Below, in pieces: positions 6,800 to 14,716 of a stretch of DNA of 26,347 bases. Source of the DNA: an uncultured Eubacteriales bacterium (lineage in GTDB: Bacteria; Bacillota; Clostridia; Oscillospirales; Oscillospiraceae); assembly GCA_900549865.1 (NCBI GenBank), contig URPU01000026.1, positions 1 through 26,347 of the forward strand, given 5' to 3'. Each line of letters begins with the position of its first letter. The stretch's first letter is position 1. Under the pieces are notes generated by a model that did not search any database, was not told where the DNA came from, and saw only the letters and a list, made by a program, of their open reading frames with translations. The position numbers and the translations under genes were made by a program.

Positions 6800-8236
6800 A
6801 TGGCAAAAGACAAAAAGGTAGAACAGATCACCGATATGGAGGTCGATTTCGCCCAGTGGTTCACGGACGTGTGCACCAAGGCTGAGCTTGTCGATTACTC
6901 CGGCGTAAAGGGTCTGTACATTCTGCGCCCGTATGGCTATGCTATCTGGGAGAATATCCAGCATATCCTTGACGGCATGTTCAAGCGGGACGGACATGAA
7001 AACGTGTCCATGCCCCTGCTCATCCCCGAAAGTCTCCTTCAGAAGGAGAAGGACCATGTTGAGGGCTTCGCGCCCGAGTGCGCATGGGTCACCATCGGCG
7101 GCAGTGAGGAGCTTCCCGAAAAGCTCTGCATCCGCCCGACGTCCGAGACGCTTTTCTGCGACCATTGGAGTCATGTCGTGCATTCCTGGCGCGACCTGCC
7201 CATGAAATACAACCAGTGGTGCTCCGTTCTGCGCTGGGAAAAGACGACGCGTCCCTTCCTGCGCGGCAGGGAATTCCTCTGGCAGGAGGGGCACACCCTT
7301 CACGCCACCGAGGAGGAGGCCCGCGAGGAGACGCTGCACCAGCTTGAGGTCTACGCCGACCTGTGCGAAAACTTCCTCGCCATGCCCGTCATCCGCGGCA
7401 ACAAGACGGAGAAGGAGAAGTTCGCCGGTGCCGTCAACACCTACACCATCGAGTGCATGATGCACGACAAGAAGGCCCTCCAGTCCGGCACCAGCCACTA
7501 CTTCGGTCAGGGCTTCGCCGAGCAGTTCAACATCACCTTCACCGACAAGGACAACCAGCAGAAGCACCCGTACCAGACCTCCTGGGGGCTTTCCACGCGC
7601 ATCATCGGCGGCATAATCATGACCCATGGCGACAATAACGGCCTTGTCCTGCCGCCGCGCATCGCGCCGGTGCAGGTCGTCGTCATTCCCGTGGCGCAGC
7701 ATAAGTCCGGCGTGACGGAGAAGGCCACGGCTATCTATGAGGCGCTTCGTGCCGCCGGCATCCGCACCCGCATCGACGTCAGCGACAACAGCCTCGGCTG
7801 GAAGTGCGCGCAGTATGAGATGAAGGGCGTGCCCCTCCGCGTTGAGATCGGCCCGCGCGACATTGAGAACAACGTCTGCATGGCCGTCCGCCGCGACAAC
7901 GGCGAGAAGGTCAGCGTCTCTCTGGACGAGCTTGCCGCGCGCATCCCGGAGCTGCTCGACGCCGTGCAGGACGGCCTCTACGCCAAGGCGAAGAAAAATC
8001 TGGACGAGCATTGCTACACCGCCTATTCCATCGACGAGGCGAAGAAGCTTCAGGAAGAAAACGGCGGCTTCATCAAGACCATGTGGTGCGGCGACCTCCA
8101 GTGTGAGCTGGACATGAAGGAAAAGGCCGGCATGTCCTCGCGCTGCATCCCCTTCGAGCAGGAGCACCTCGGCGACGTGTGCGCATGCTGCGGCAAGCCC
8201 GCAAAGCACATGATCTACTGGGGCGTGGCGTACTGA
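6800..8236 (+). CDS. proS: Prolyl-tRNA synthetase, archaeal/eukaryotic-type
   Basis: 478 residues. It charges tRNA-Pro with proline in the cytoplasm. It belongs to the short ProRS type found in archaea, eukaryotes and many Clostridia: there is no inserted editing domain between motifs 2 and 3. Visible landmarks are RPTSET (112-117), the motif 2 region RWEKTTRPFLRGREFLWQEG (145-164), the class II motif 3 region GLSTRIIGGIIMTHGD, an anticodon-binding domain, and a Cys-rich C-terminal zinc domain ending in the characteristic WGVAY. I use ATG 6800 (GGAGA just upstream) rather than an in-frame ATG at 6713, because the extra 29 residues look like leader sequence and lie at the transcription start. 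The stop lies in a 10 bp tandem duplication. Confidence 0.97.
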   Translation: MAKDKKVEQITDMEVDFAQWFTDVCTKAELVDYSGVKGLYILRPYGYAIWENIQHILDGMFKRDGHENVSMPLLIPESLLQKEKDHVEGFAPECAWVTIGGSEELPEKLCIRPTSETLFCDHWSHVVHSWRDLPMKYNQWCSVLRWEKTTRPFLRGREFLWQEGHTLHATEEEAREETLHQLEVYADLCENFLAMPVIRGNKTEKEKFAGAVNTYTIECMMHDKKALQSGTSHYFGQGFAEQFNITFTDKDNQQKHPYQTSWGLSTRIIGGIIMTHGDNNGLVLPPRIAPVQVVVIPVAQHKSGVTEKATAIYEALRAAGIRTRIDVSDNSLGWKCAQYEMKGVPLRVEIGPRDIENNVCMAVRRDNGEKVSVSLDELAARIPELLDAVQDGLYAKAKKNLDEHCYTAYSIDEAKKLQEENGGFIKTMWCGDLQCELDMKEKAGMSSRCIPFEQEHLGDVCACCGKPAKHMIYWGVAY

Positions 8237-8253
8237 GGCGTACTGAATTAAAC

Positions 8254-8530
8254 GAGACTGTCAAAGAATCCATGCTGCAAAGTAAAGAGACAGAGCAGCA
8301 GGGGAGCTTGAGGGTAGCGAAGCGGCGGCACGGGAGTGAATGACATGCCGGGGGCATGTCAGAGCCGTGCCGTGACCGAGCCGCAGCGAGAAAAGGCCCG
8401 CCTCAAATTGGATAAACCGCCGCAGAAAGGCTTGATACATCAAGGCTTTCGGGCGAAGCGGCATTTTGAACGCTTTCAAAATGCCCGGCGGATAAGCGCG
8501 GTCAAAAAAGTCTCACAGACTTTTTTGACA
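8254..8530 (-). repeat. 277 bp palindromic repeat sharing its ends with the 5049 element
   Basis: Read on the minus strand it begins TGTCAAAAAAGTCT and ends TTTGACAGTCTC followed by GTT, the same first 11 bases and last 9 bases as the 5049-5245 element. The interior is different. It contains its own hairpins: 8341-8361 (TGACATGCC stem, inside a larger GGCACGG/CCGTGCC stem), about 8426-8449, 8461-8483 (GCATTTTGAA stem) and the 13 bp stem at 8501-8529. It starts 17 bases after the proS stop. Confidence 0.75.
8501..8529. terminator. 13 bp A/T-flanked hairpin at the end of the repeat, terminator-like in both directions
   Basis: GTCAAAAAAGTCT pairs perfectly with AGACTTTTTTGAC around CAC. It could terminate proS transcripts reading in from the left. 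Confidence 0.5.
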
Positions 8531-8620
8531 AGCTGATTAAACAATATATCCCGTGCAAAATCCGGCGGAGGCTGTCGTGCCCCCGCCGGTTCGGCTAAAT
8601 AATATAAAACGGAGGCGGAC

Positions 8621-8686
8621 ATGGATACCATAGGCGCGGTGAGGACGCGGATACTGAGGCTGTGCGAGGCGCGCCTGCGGCATTGA
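8621..8686 (+). pseudogene. 5' remnant of a probable XRE-family regulator gene
   Basis: GGAGG (8611-8615) precedes ATG 8621, and the frame reads MDTIGAVRTRILRLCEAR before ending at TGA 8684-8686. This is how small XRE-type helix-turn-helix regulators often begin, just before the helix-turn-helix itself. Everything after roughly residue 17 is lost, and the sequence runs straight into the 3'-truncated sigma-factor gene on the other strand. Similarity rests on a short N-terminus, so the family is tentative. Another reading is a real 21-residue peptide gene. Confidence 0.4.
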
Positions 8687-8854
8687 ATTCCACGCGGCAA
8701 GCCACGTGTCGCTGACGCGCTCCTCCCCGTCGCGCGTATCGCCGGTTATGTTCAGCGCGACCATCCGGCAGTAAGCGCCGTATTTCGCGTCCGTCTCCGC
8801 TATGGCGCGTTCGGAGCGCTGCCAGTACAGGTCTATTATCTGGGTATCGTCCAT
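8684..8854 (-). pseudogene. 5' remnant of a sigma-70 family (sigmaK-like) RNA polymerase sigma-factor gene
   Basis: ATG 8852-8854 follows GAGGTGAGGAT. About 57 residues are intact: MDDTQIIDLYWQRSERAI, then AETDAKYGAYCRMVALNI, then EERVSDTWLAAWNSMP. This matches the start of region 2 of small sigma-70 family proteins common in Clostridia. After NSMP the frame continues only as nonsense to 8537, which is the antisense of the XRE remnant. DNA-binding region 4 is absent, so no working sigma factor can be made. The break lies at about 8672-8686. Confidence 0.75.
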
Positions 8855-9007
8855 ATCCTCACCTCATGCTCAGTAATAAGACCGCTTTCACCTATATAGA
8901 CACCCTTTTCCGGGATATGTTGCGCAAAAAGGGAGAAATTCCGTATAATTTTCCCGGGCGCGTATAGCCCGCGCCGCTCATTCTGCGTTCTTTTCCGCGT
9001 TCCCGGC

Positions 9008-9036
9008 TTGAAACCTTGCAAAAAGTGCTGTATACT
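9008..9036 (+). promoter_or_regulatory. Promoter of the AraC-type regulator
   Basis: TTGAAA (9008-9013), 17 bp spacer, TATACT (9031-9036). Confidence 0.65.
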
Positions 9037-9048
9037 ACAAAAAACAAA

Positions 9049-9071
9049 CGGCAGACGAAGCGCGTCTGCCG
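9049..9071 (+). promoter_or_regulatory. Leader hairpin ahead of the AraC-type gene
   Basis: CGGCAGACG (9049-9057) pairs with CGTCTGCCG (9063-9071) around AAGCG. It lies between the predicted transcription start and the ATG, with no U tract, so it may affect mRNA stability or translation. Confidence 0.45.
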
Positions 9072-9100
9072 GAATCTTCCGCATCCACGGAGTGTGCCGC

Positions 9101-9937
9101 ATGAAAAAAGAGGCCAGCTTCGCCCTCGAGGGCTATCTCCATGAAAATTATCATTACTTCCACCTGCGCGACACCGCCGGGCAGGAGAGGGATTTCCACT
9201 TCCACGACTTTGACAAGCTCGTGCTGCTCATTTCCGGCAGCGTGGACTACGCCCTTGAGGACACGGTGTACCGCCTGCGTCCGTGGGATGTGCTGCTGGT
9301 GAAGCACCACGCCATCCACAAGGCGCTCATAAACAAAAGCGAGCCTTACGACAGGATAATCATCTACCTCGACCGGAAGTATTTTGACCGCATCATGCCG
9401 GAGGCCGGGCTGATGGACTGCTTCGACCGCGCCGACAAGTCCGGGCGGAACCTTCTCGCGCCGGACGCGCGCCAGCGCGCGGAGCTTGAAGCCGCACTGA
9501 AAGCGTATGAGGCCGCGCTGGAGGATGAGGCCCTCGGCGCGCAGGCCATGCGCGACACCATGATGATGCAGCTTCTCATCCGCATAAACCGCATCGCCGC
9601 GGCCGCCCCGGAGACGGAGGAGGCGCGCCTTGACCCGAAGATTGCGGACACGCTTTCATACATAAATGAAAACCTCGGCCGGGAGCTTACCGTGGACGCA
9701 CTGGCGGACAGGATCTATCTCAGCCGGTATCACTTCATGCGTCTTTTCAAGGCGCAGACGGGCAGCACCGTGCACGCCTACGTCAGGCAGAAGCGGCTTC
9801 TGTACGCCTCGCGCCTCATCCGCGAGGGCGTAAGCGCAAGCAAAGCCGCTGCGGACAGCGGCTTTGCGGATTATTCTTCTTTTCACCGGGCGTTCCGGGA
9901 ATGCTTCGGCATGAGTCCGGGCAAGCTCAAGCGGTGA
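9101..9937 (+). CDS. AraC-family transcriptional regulator with cupin-like sensor domain
   Basis: 278 residues. The N-terminal half has a cupin-type ligand pocket (FHFHDFDKLVLLISGSVDY, then WDVLLVKHHAIHK). The C-terminal ~100 residues are a double helix-turn-helix: LTVDALADRIYLSRYHFMRLFK, split here as LTVDALADRIYLS and RYHFMRLFKAQTG, and then a second helix pair ending SGFADYSSFHRAF and the family's closing FGMSPGKLK. Such proteins usually activate sugar or stress genes on binding a small ligand; the ligand is unknown. ATG 9101 is chosen because GGAG (9089-9092) precedes it and the protein starts in register with relatives. An in-frame ATG at 9008 falls on the -35 box. No obvious target operon is adjacent on this strand. 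Confidence 0.9.
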   Translation: MKKEASFALEGYLHENYHYFHLRDTAGQERDFHFHDFDKLVLLISGSVDYALEDTVYRLRPWDVLLVKHHAIHKALINKSEPYDRIIIYLDRKYFDRIMPEAGLMDCFDRADKSGRNLLAPDARQRAELEAALKAYEAALEDEALGAQAMRDTMMMQLLIRINRIAAAAPETEEARLDPKIADTLSYINENLGRELTVDALADRIYLSRYHFMRLFKAQTGSTVHAYVRQKRLLYASRLIREGVSASKAAADSGFADYSSFHRAFRECFGMSPGKLKR

Positions 9938-9944
9938 CTGCGGC

Positions 9945-10457
9945 TTATTCCTCGTCCCCGCCGTCCGTCTCCTGCGGCGCATCCTCGCCGTCGAGGTCGA
10001 ACTCAAGCTCTTCCCCGCACTGCGGGCAGATGATGGAGCCTTCCGTGAGCGTGTCCTCGTCGAAGGTGATCTCCTCCCCGCACACGGGGCAGGTCACGTC
10101 GTACATCACGCCGTCATAGCTCAGCTCTTCATCCTCGTCCTCGCCGTCCTCACTGCCGGAGACGCAGCAGCGCCTGCCGCAGCCGGAAGGCCGGTAGTAC
10201 TCATCGTCATCGTCATCCTCATCCTCCGGCATATCCAGATCGCACGTCAGCTCCTCCAGATAGTTCAGCTCGTCGCTCATATCGTCCAGCGCGCCGGCGA
10301 AATCCAGATTACTCTCCTGAAGGTCCTCTATTTCATGCGCCATGTCGGAAACGAGCTCGCAAAGCGCGCCCCACAGCTTCCCGTCTCTGGATTCAGGATC
10401 GACGCCCAGACCCTCGGTGAGTCCCTTCAAATAGGCTGCCTTTTCAACAATTGTCAT
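9945..10457 (-). CDS. CD1247-type N-terminal domain protein with C-terminal zinc ribbon
   Basis: 170 residues. The start, MTIVEKAAYLKGLTEGLG followed by helical acidic sequence, matches the CD1247 N-terminal domain found in many Clostridia. A run of Asp/Glu (about 77-115) links it to a four-cysteine zinc ribbon, CPVC (123-126) and CPQC (144-147). Cys93, Cys97 and Cys98 in the linker are extra. The function of the family is not established; its regular occurrence in Clostridia and its zinc ribbon suggest a nucleic-acid or protein-binding adaptor. AGGAGG precedes the ATG. It converges on the AraC-type gene with only seven bases between the two stop codons. Confidence 0.85.
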   Translation of the reverse strand: MTIVEKAAYLKGLTEGLGVDPESRDGKLWGALCELVSDMAHEIEDLQESNLDFAGALDDMSDELNYLEELTCDLDMPEDEDDDDDEYYRPSGCGRRCCVSGSEDGEDEDEELSYDGVMYDVTCPVCGEEITFDEDTLTEGSIICPQCGEELEFDLDGEDAPQETDGGDEE

Positions 10458-10506
10458 TACTTTTAAACCTCCTTCAGAACTGAAACCTTCATCATGCTGT
10501 TTATGC

Positions 10507-10587
10507 TGTCACGCCGTACAGGCGTATGACACGGTGGAATTCTTGTCAGATGCATCATGACCATGGCCGCAGGCGGCAGTCATGCAT
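10507..10587. repeat. Two adjacent imperfect palindromes
   Basis: First: 10507-10531, TGTCA-CGCC paired with GGCG-TGACA, with small bulges. Second: 10550-10587, ATGCAT-TGAC arms around an inner GCCGC/GCGGC stem. They lie between the CD1247-type gene and the MITE-like element. No function is assigned. Confidence 0.5.
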
Positions 10588-10590
10588 TCA

Positions 10591-10814
10591 ATCCCCCAGT
10601 CACATCGCATACGTAAAGTATGCGTGTGACAGCCCCCTTTGCAAGGGAGCCATGATGAAGCGGATTATGAACTGCATACAGCCGGTCTGGTGGTATAGCG
10701 AAGAAGCACGCTTGCCCTAGTTCGGTGATACGCACAGCAAATTCACGGCGCACCCTTGCCTCCCTTGAAAAGGGAGGTGGCGAAAATTTACAAATTTTCG
10801 CCGGTGGGATTTTA
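10591..10814. repeat. MITE-like interspersed element with paired hairpin ends
   Basis: Both ends have the same plan in inverted orientation: ATCCC, a hairpin, then a short C/T run and an AAGGGAG inverted repeat. Left end: hairpin ATCGCATACG/TATGCGTGTG region at 10602-10629, then CCCCCTTT-GCAAGGGAG. Right end read backwards: AAAATCCCACC, hairpin GGCGAAAATTT/AAATTTTCGCC (10779-10802), then CCTCCCTTTTCAAGGGAGG. No protein is encoded. Similar elements are, to my knowledge, frequent between genes in Oscillospiraceae. Confidence 0.7.
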
Positions 10815-10832
10815 TCAGGCTTCTGACAAGCC

Positions 10833-10856
10833 GGGGAGACTCTTTTGAGTCTCCCC
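10833..10856 (+). terminator. Hairpin with T-rich tail downstream of efp
   Basis: GGGGAGACTC pairs perfectly with GAGTCTCCCC around TTTT, followed on the plus strand by TTTATCTTTTTTATT. The U tract suits plus-strand transcripts; minus-strand efp transcripts meet the stem but no U tract. Confidence 0.6.
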
Positions 10857-10878
10857 TTTATCTTTTTTATTATGTCTC

Positions 10879-11436
10879 TTACGCGCGGCTGAGATACTCG
10901 CCGGTGCGGGTATCGACCTTGATCTTCTCGCCGACGTCGATGAACAGCGGGACCTTTATCTCCGCGCCGGTCTCAAGCGTTGCGGGCTTGGTGGCGTTGG
11001 TGGCGGTGTTGCCGGCAAAGCCGGGGTCGGTCTCGGTGACCTCGAGCTCCACGAAGAAGGGCGGCTCAACATTAAAGACCTTGCCCTTGTAGGAGTAGAT
11101 GGTGCATTCCATGTTCTCCTTGACGAACTTGAAGTTGTCGCCCAGAACGGAGGCATCGACCGGCTCAAGCTCATAGGTCTCGGGGTTCATGAAGTAGTAG
11201 AGGTTGCCGTCGGCATAGCTGAACTCCATGGTCTGACGGTCAACCGTCGCGTTCTCGAACTTTGCGGTGGGGTTGAAAGAAGTCTCCGTCACGGCGCCGG
11301 TGATGACATTCTTCATCTTGGTGCGCACGAAAGCCGCGCCCTTGCCGGGCTTGACATGCTGGAACTCAACGACCTGCATGACCTGGCCGTCCATCTCAAA
11401 GGTAACGCCGTTTCTGAAATCGCCTGCTGTGATCAT
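10879..11436 (-). CDS. efp: Translation elongation factor P
   Basis: 185 residues, full length. EF-P binds beside the peptidyl-tRNA and relieves ribosome stalling at proline runs. The KOW-like first domain carries the loop FQHVKPGKGAAFVRTK with Lys32 at its tip, the residue that is modified in B. subtilis-type EF-P; the two OB-fold domains follow, ending in DTRTGEYLSRA. The start ATG follows GGGAGG. It has its own promoter and lies 122 bases downstream of the Xaa-Pro peptidase gene, an adjacency common in Firmicutes. No modification enzyme is in the window. Confidence 0.97.
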   Translation of the reverse strand: MITAGDFRNGVTFEMDGQVMQVVEFQHVKPGKGAAFVRTKMKNVITGAVTETSFNPTAKFENATVDRQTMEFSYADGNLYYFMNPETYELEPVDASVLGDNFKFVKENMECTIYSYKGKVFNVEPPFFVELEVTETDPGFAGNTATNATKPATLETGAEIKVPLFIDVGEKIKVDTRTGEYLSRA

Positions 11437-11494
11437 AAAAAGGGTCCTCCCATATATAGATTATGCTTTAGCATAGTACATACTTAGCCTTGTC

Positions 11495-11523
11495 ATTTTA
11501 CAGTATATATGCGCATTTTGCAA
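11495..11523 (-). promoter_or_regulatory. efp promoter
   Basis: Minus strand TTGCAA (11518-11523), 17 bp spacer, TAAAAT (11495-11500), about 60 bases before the efp ATG. Confidence 0.7.
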
Positions 11524-11558
11524 GAGTTTTTATTCGGACGCGCGCAAATTTTGCCGCG

Positions 11559-12629
11559 TCACAGGATGATAAGCTTCTTCGGGGCCTTTGTTATGACCTC
11601 ACAGCCGCCCTCGCGCAGCACCATCACGTCCTCTATACGCACGCCGAAGCGCCCTGGGATGTATATTCCCGGCTCCGCGCTGACGACGGACCCGGCGGGC
11701 ATTATGTCCGCGCCGGAGGGGTTGGCGTTGGGCCATTCGTGTATGTCCAGCCCCAGCGAGTGCCCGAAGCCGTGTCCGAAGAACTCGCCGTAGCCCGCCT
11801 GCCGTATGACGCCGCGCGCCGCCGCGTCTATTTCGCGGCCCGGTATCCCCGCGCGCGCCGCCGCGATGCCGGCAAGCTGCGCCTTGAGCACGATGGCATA
11901 AACGTTGCGCATCTCCTCGCTCGCGCTGCCCACGGCGACGGTGCGCGTCATGTCGGAGCAGTACCCGTGCTTTATGCAGCCGAAGTCCATCGTCACGAAG
12001 TCGCCCGCGGCGATAAGCTCATCGCCGGGCACGCCGTGCGGCATACTGGTCTTTTTCCCCGTTATCACTATCGGGTCGAAGGAGTTCCCCTCTGAGCCGT
12101 GCCGCAGCATCCTGTACACCAGCTCCGCCGCGATCTCGCGTTCGCTCACGCCGGGGCGGATGAGCGGCAGGGTCTCCGCCAGCGCCGCCTCCGCGATGGC
12201 CTGTGCCTCCCGCATCGCGGCGATCTCCTCTTCATTTTTCGCCGCGCGCAGGCTCTTCAATATTCCCTGCGCGTCCTCGAGCTTCATGCCCAGCGCCTTT
12301 TCCCAGCGCAGGAAGGCCGCGTGGCTCAGCTTGTCCTCCTCCGCGCCGAGGCGGGCTATCCCCTCCGCCTCTGTCACCGCGCGCACGCGCGCTGTGAGCG
12401 GATGCGCCGCGTCGTACTGCACGACCCTGGCAAAGCCGCCCGCGGCGGCCTCCGCCGCCTCGATATAGCGCGAGTCCGTGATGAGCCACGCCCCGCGCCG
12501 CGACACGACGACGGCACCGTCCGTGAACGGGAAGCCCAGCGCGTAGCGCTGATCCTTCTCGTCCGTTATCAAAAGCGCGTCCAGCCCGGCCGATGCCAGT
12601 CTTTCCTGTATTCTTTCTATGTTGTTCAT
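11559..12629 (-). CDS. Xaa-Pro aminopeptidase family protein (M24)
   Basis: 356 residues. M24 metallopeptidases of this size remove N-terminal residues ahead of proline in the cytoplasm. A creatinase-like N-domain (about 1-130) is followed by the pita-bread catalytic domain with all five metal ligands: Asp215 (MDFG), Asp226 (SDMTR), His290 (GHGFGHSLG), Glu319 (AEPGIY) and Glu333 (RIEDVM). The supporting histidine in MPHGVPGD is also present. The ATG overlaps the histidine-kinase stop by four bases (ATGA), so it is translated as the last gene of the comEA-like/regulator/kinase operon. It lies directly upstream of efp, giving a proline-linked pair. Confidence 0.94.
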   Translation of the reverse strand: MNNIERIQERLASAGLDALLITDEKDQRYALGFPFTDGAVVVSRRGAWLITDSRYIEAAEAAAGGFARVVQYDAAHPLTARVRAVTEAEGIARLGAEEDKLSHAAFLRWEKALGMKLEDAQGILKSLRAAKNEEEIAAMREAQAIAEAALAETLPLIRPGVSEREIAAELVYRMLRHGSEGNSFDPIVITGKKTSMPHGVPGDELIAAGDFVTMDFGCIKHGYCSDMTRTVAVGSASEEMRNVYAIVLKAQLAGIAAARAGIPGREIDAAARGVIRQAGYGEFFGHGFGHSLGLDIHEWPNANPSGADIMPAGSVVSAEPGIYIPGRFGVRIEDVMVLREGGCEVITKAPKKLIIL

Positions 12630-14020
12630 ATTCCTGTCTCCTCCGGTGTCGGCCGCGGAAAGCTCACGATGAAGATGGAGCCCTGCGGCTTGTTTGCGCC
12701 GACGGTTATCGTTCCGCCGTGAAGCTGCACCGCGTCGTGCACGATGCTCAGGCCAAGCCCGCTGCCCCCGGCCTCGCGTGAGCGCGCCTTGTCCACCCTG
12801 TAAAAGCGCGAGAAGATGTTGAACCGGTCCTCCTCCGGGATGCCAATGCCCGTGTCCGACACGGACAGCTTCACCGTCTCCTCATCGCCGCGCAGCTTCA
12901 ATAGCACGTTTCCGCCCTCGACGTTGTATTTTATTGCGTTTTCAACAAGGTTGAATATTATATGGAACATGTCGTCCACCGTCGCCATCACGACGCAGCC
13001 GTCCTCCAGCTCACTGCGCATCCGCACCTTCCGGCTGTCGGCAAGCGGGCGCAGCAGCACCAGCGCGTCCACGGACACCTGCTTGAGATCCACCGGCTCC
13101 GGCACGAAGAGCACGTCGTCGTCCATGCGGCTCAGATCCAGCAGCTTTTCCGTCGTGCGCTGCAAGCGCGCCGCCTCGTCGCCGATATCCGTGACGAATT
13201 CGCGCACGGTGCTCGCGTTCATGTTCTCGCTCTGCACGATGCTGTCGGCCAGAAGCCGTATGGAGGCCAGCGGCGTTTTCAGCTCGTGCGACGCGTCCGA
13301 CACAAAGCGCCGGCGCGACCGCTCCGTCGTCTCAAGACGCTCTGTCAGCATGTTGAACTCCTCGCCCAGCTCCGTCAGCTCGTCATGGCCGCGCGTGGCA
13401 AGGCGGTATCCGTAGTTGCCGGAGGCGACGATGCGCATCGACTCCACCAGCTCGTGTATGCGCCGCAGCAGCACGTTTGCGAAAAGCGCCGCCAGAATGA
13501 GCGCCGCGCCCGCTATCACAAGCGAGGTCATGCGTATCCTGCCCTGCATCGTCTTTATCATTTCCGCCCGCTCGGTGTCGTGCTCACGCAGGTACACCGC
13601 GCCCACTGTCGCGCCCTGACTCGTCATCGGCATGGCGAAGCAGCTTTCAAACGCCGTGTCCGCGAAAAGGGAGCGGAACACCGTCTTTCCAGACAGCGCC
13701 GCCGCCACGTCTCCCGCCTCCGTATCCAGCGCCGCGCTGCCCTCGTCGTACAGCACCGCGCCGGTCTCATCCACGACGACGGTGCGCGCAAAGCCGCTTA
13801 TGTCCAGCAGCAGCAGCACGTCCTTTATGTTGTCGCGGCCGGGGCTTTCAAGGTTCGCCAGCGACGAGGCGACCACCGCCGCCTGACTGCTCAGCGAGTT
13901 TTTCTTCTCCTCAAACACCCTGTCGCGCGACGAGGTTATCGGAAAGATGTTCAGCAGCACCAGCAGTATCACCAGCAGCGTCGTTATAAAGCCTATGAAT
14001 TGAAAGCGTAAACTGCGCAT
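12626..14020 (-). CDS. Membrane sensor histidine kinase with HAMP domain
   Basis: 464 residues. A first transmembrane helix (about 7-28), an extracytoplasmic sensor domain of about 130 residues, a second helix (about 163-184) and a HAMP domain (about 185-237) lead to the dimerisation domain with H-box DASHELKTPLA (phospho-accepting His245). The ATPase domain has the N-box NLVENAIKYN, the G1 box DTGIGI (389-394) and the G2 box GGSGLGL (418-424). All catalytic residues are intact. It lies nine bases after the response-regulator gene, its evident partner, and overlaps the peptidase gene by four bases. The signal sensed is unknown; the architecture matches PhoR/WalK-like kinases. Confidence 0.95.
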   Translation of the reverse strand: MRSLRFQFIGFITTLLVILLVLLNIFPITSSRDRVFEEKKNSLSSQAAVVASSLANLESPGRDNIKDVLLLLDISGFARTVVVDETGAVLYDEGSAALDTEAGDVAAALSGKTVFRSLFADTAFESCFAMPMTSQGATVGAVYLREHDTERAEMIKTMQGRIRMTSLVIAGAALILAALFANVLLRRIHELVESMRIVASGNYGYRLATRGHDELTELGEEFNMLTERLETTERSRRRFVSDASHELKTPLASIRLLADSIVQSENMNASTVREFVTDIGDEAARLQRTTEKLLDLSRMDDDVLFVPEPVDLKQVSVDALVLLRPLADSRKVRMRSELEDGCVVMATVDDMFHIIFNLVENAIKYNVEGGNVLLKLRGDEETVKLSVSDTGIGIPEEDRFNIFSRFYRVDKARSREAGGSGLGLSIVHDAVQLHGGTITVGANKPQGSIFIVSFPRPTPEETGI

Positions 14021-14029
14021 GCCTGCTCC

Positions 14030-14716
14030 TTAATCCGCGAAATAGTAGCCCACGCCCCACTTCGTCACGATGTAGCGCGGATTCGCCGGGTCAAGCTCCA
14101 GCTTTTCGCGCAGGCGGCGGATGTGCACGTCCACCGTGCGCGTATCCCCCTGATAGTCGTAGCCCCACACCAGATCCAGCAGGTTTTCGCGCGAGTATAC
14201 GCGCCCCGGATTTTTCATCAGGAAGAGGATGAGGTCGAACTCCTTCATCGTCAGGTCTATCGGCACGCCGTTCTTCGCGGCGCTGCGCCGCTCCTCATCG
14301 ACGGTGATGTGCCCCTTCGTCAGCACGGAGGACAGCGCCGCCTCCGCCGGGGGCGTGATGGACGCGCGCCTCAGCAGCGCGCGCACGCGGGCCTTCATCT
14401 CAAGTATGTCAAAGGGCTTCGTCAGATAATCGTCCGCCCCCGACTCAAAGCCCATCAGCAGATCCGCCCTCTCTGAGCGCGCCGTCAGCATTATCACCGG
14501 CACCGTGGAAAAGCTGCGTATCTCCTGACAGGCCTGAAGCCCGTCCTTCTTCGGCATCATCAGGTCGAGTATTATAAGGTCATAGCCGCCCGTGCGCGCC
14601 GCCGCCACGGCCTCCTCGCCGTCATAGCACGCGTCCACGGTGTAGCCCTCGTTCTCCAGATTGAATTTTATGCCCTTTACGAGCAGCTTTTCGTCGTCAA
14701 CTACAAGTATTTTCAT
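14030..14716 (-). CDS. OmpR/PhoB-family response regulator
   Basis: 228 residues. The receiver domain has the acidic pocket VVDDE (residues 5-9), phospho-accepting Asp51 (ILDLMMPKKDG), Thr78 and Lys100 (LTKPFD). The C-terminal winged helix (about 130-228) contains the usual LTMKEFDLILFLMKNPGRVYSR, given here as LTMKEFDLILF and NPGRVYSRENLL, and ends in WGVGYYF. It is the partner of the kinase at 12626-14020. Its ATG overlaps the stop of the ComEA-like gene by four bases. Targets are unknown. Confidence 0.95.
   Translation of the reverse strand: MKILVVDDEKLLVKGIKFNLENEGYTVDACYDGEEAVAAARTGGYDLIILDLMMPKKDGLQACQEIRSFSTVPVIMLTARSERADLLMGFESGADDYLTKPFDILEMKARVRALLRRASITPPAEAALSSVLTKGHITVDEERRSAAKNGVPIDLTMKEFDLILFLMKNPGRVYSRENLLDLVWGYDYQGDTRTVDVHIRRLREKLELDPANPRYIVTKWGVGYYFAD

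Noticed and set aside
6617..8209. A 530-codon open frame on the strand opposite proS
   Set aside because: It mirrors the proS codons in GC-rich DNA, its translation is low complexity (Leu, Val, Gly, His runs) and proS is unmistakable.
12962..14011. A 349-codon plus-strand frame opposite the histidine kinase
   Set aside because: Shadow of the kinase; the translation is His/Arg/Gln-rich without recognisable motifs.
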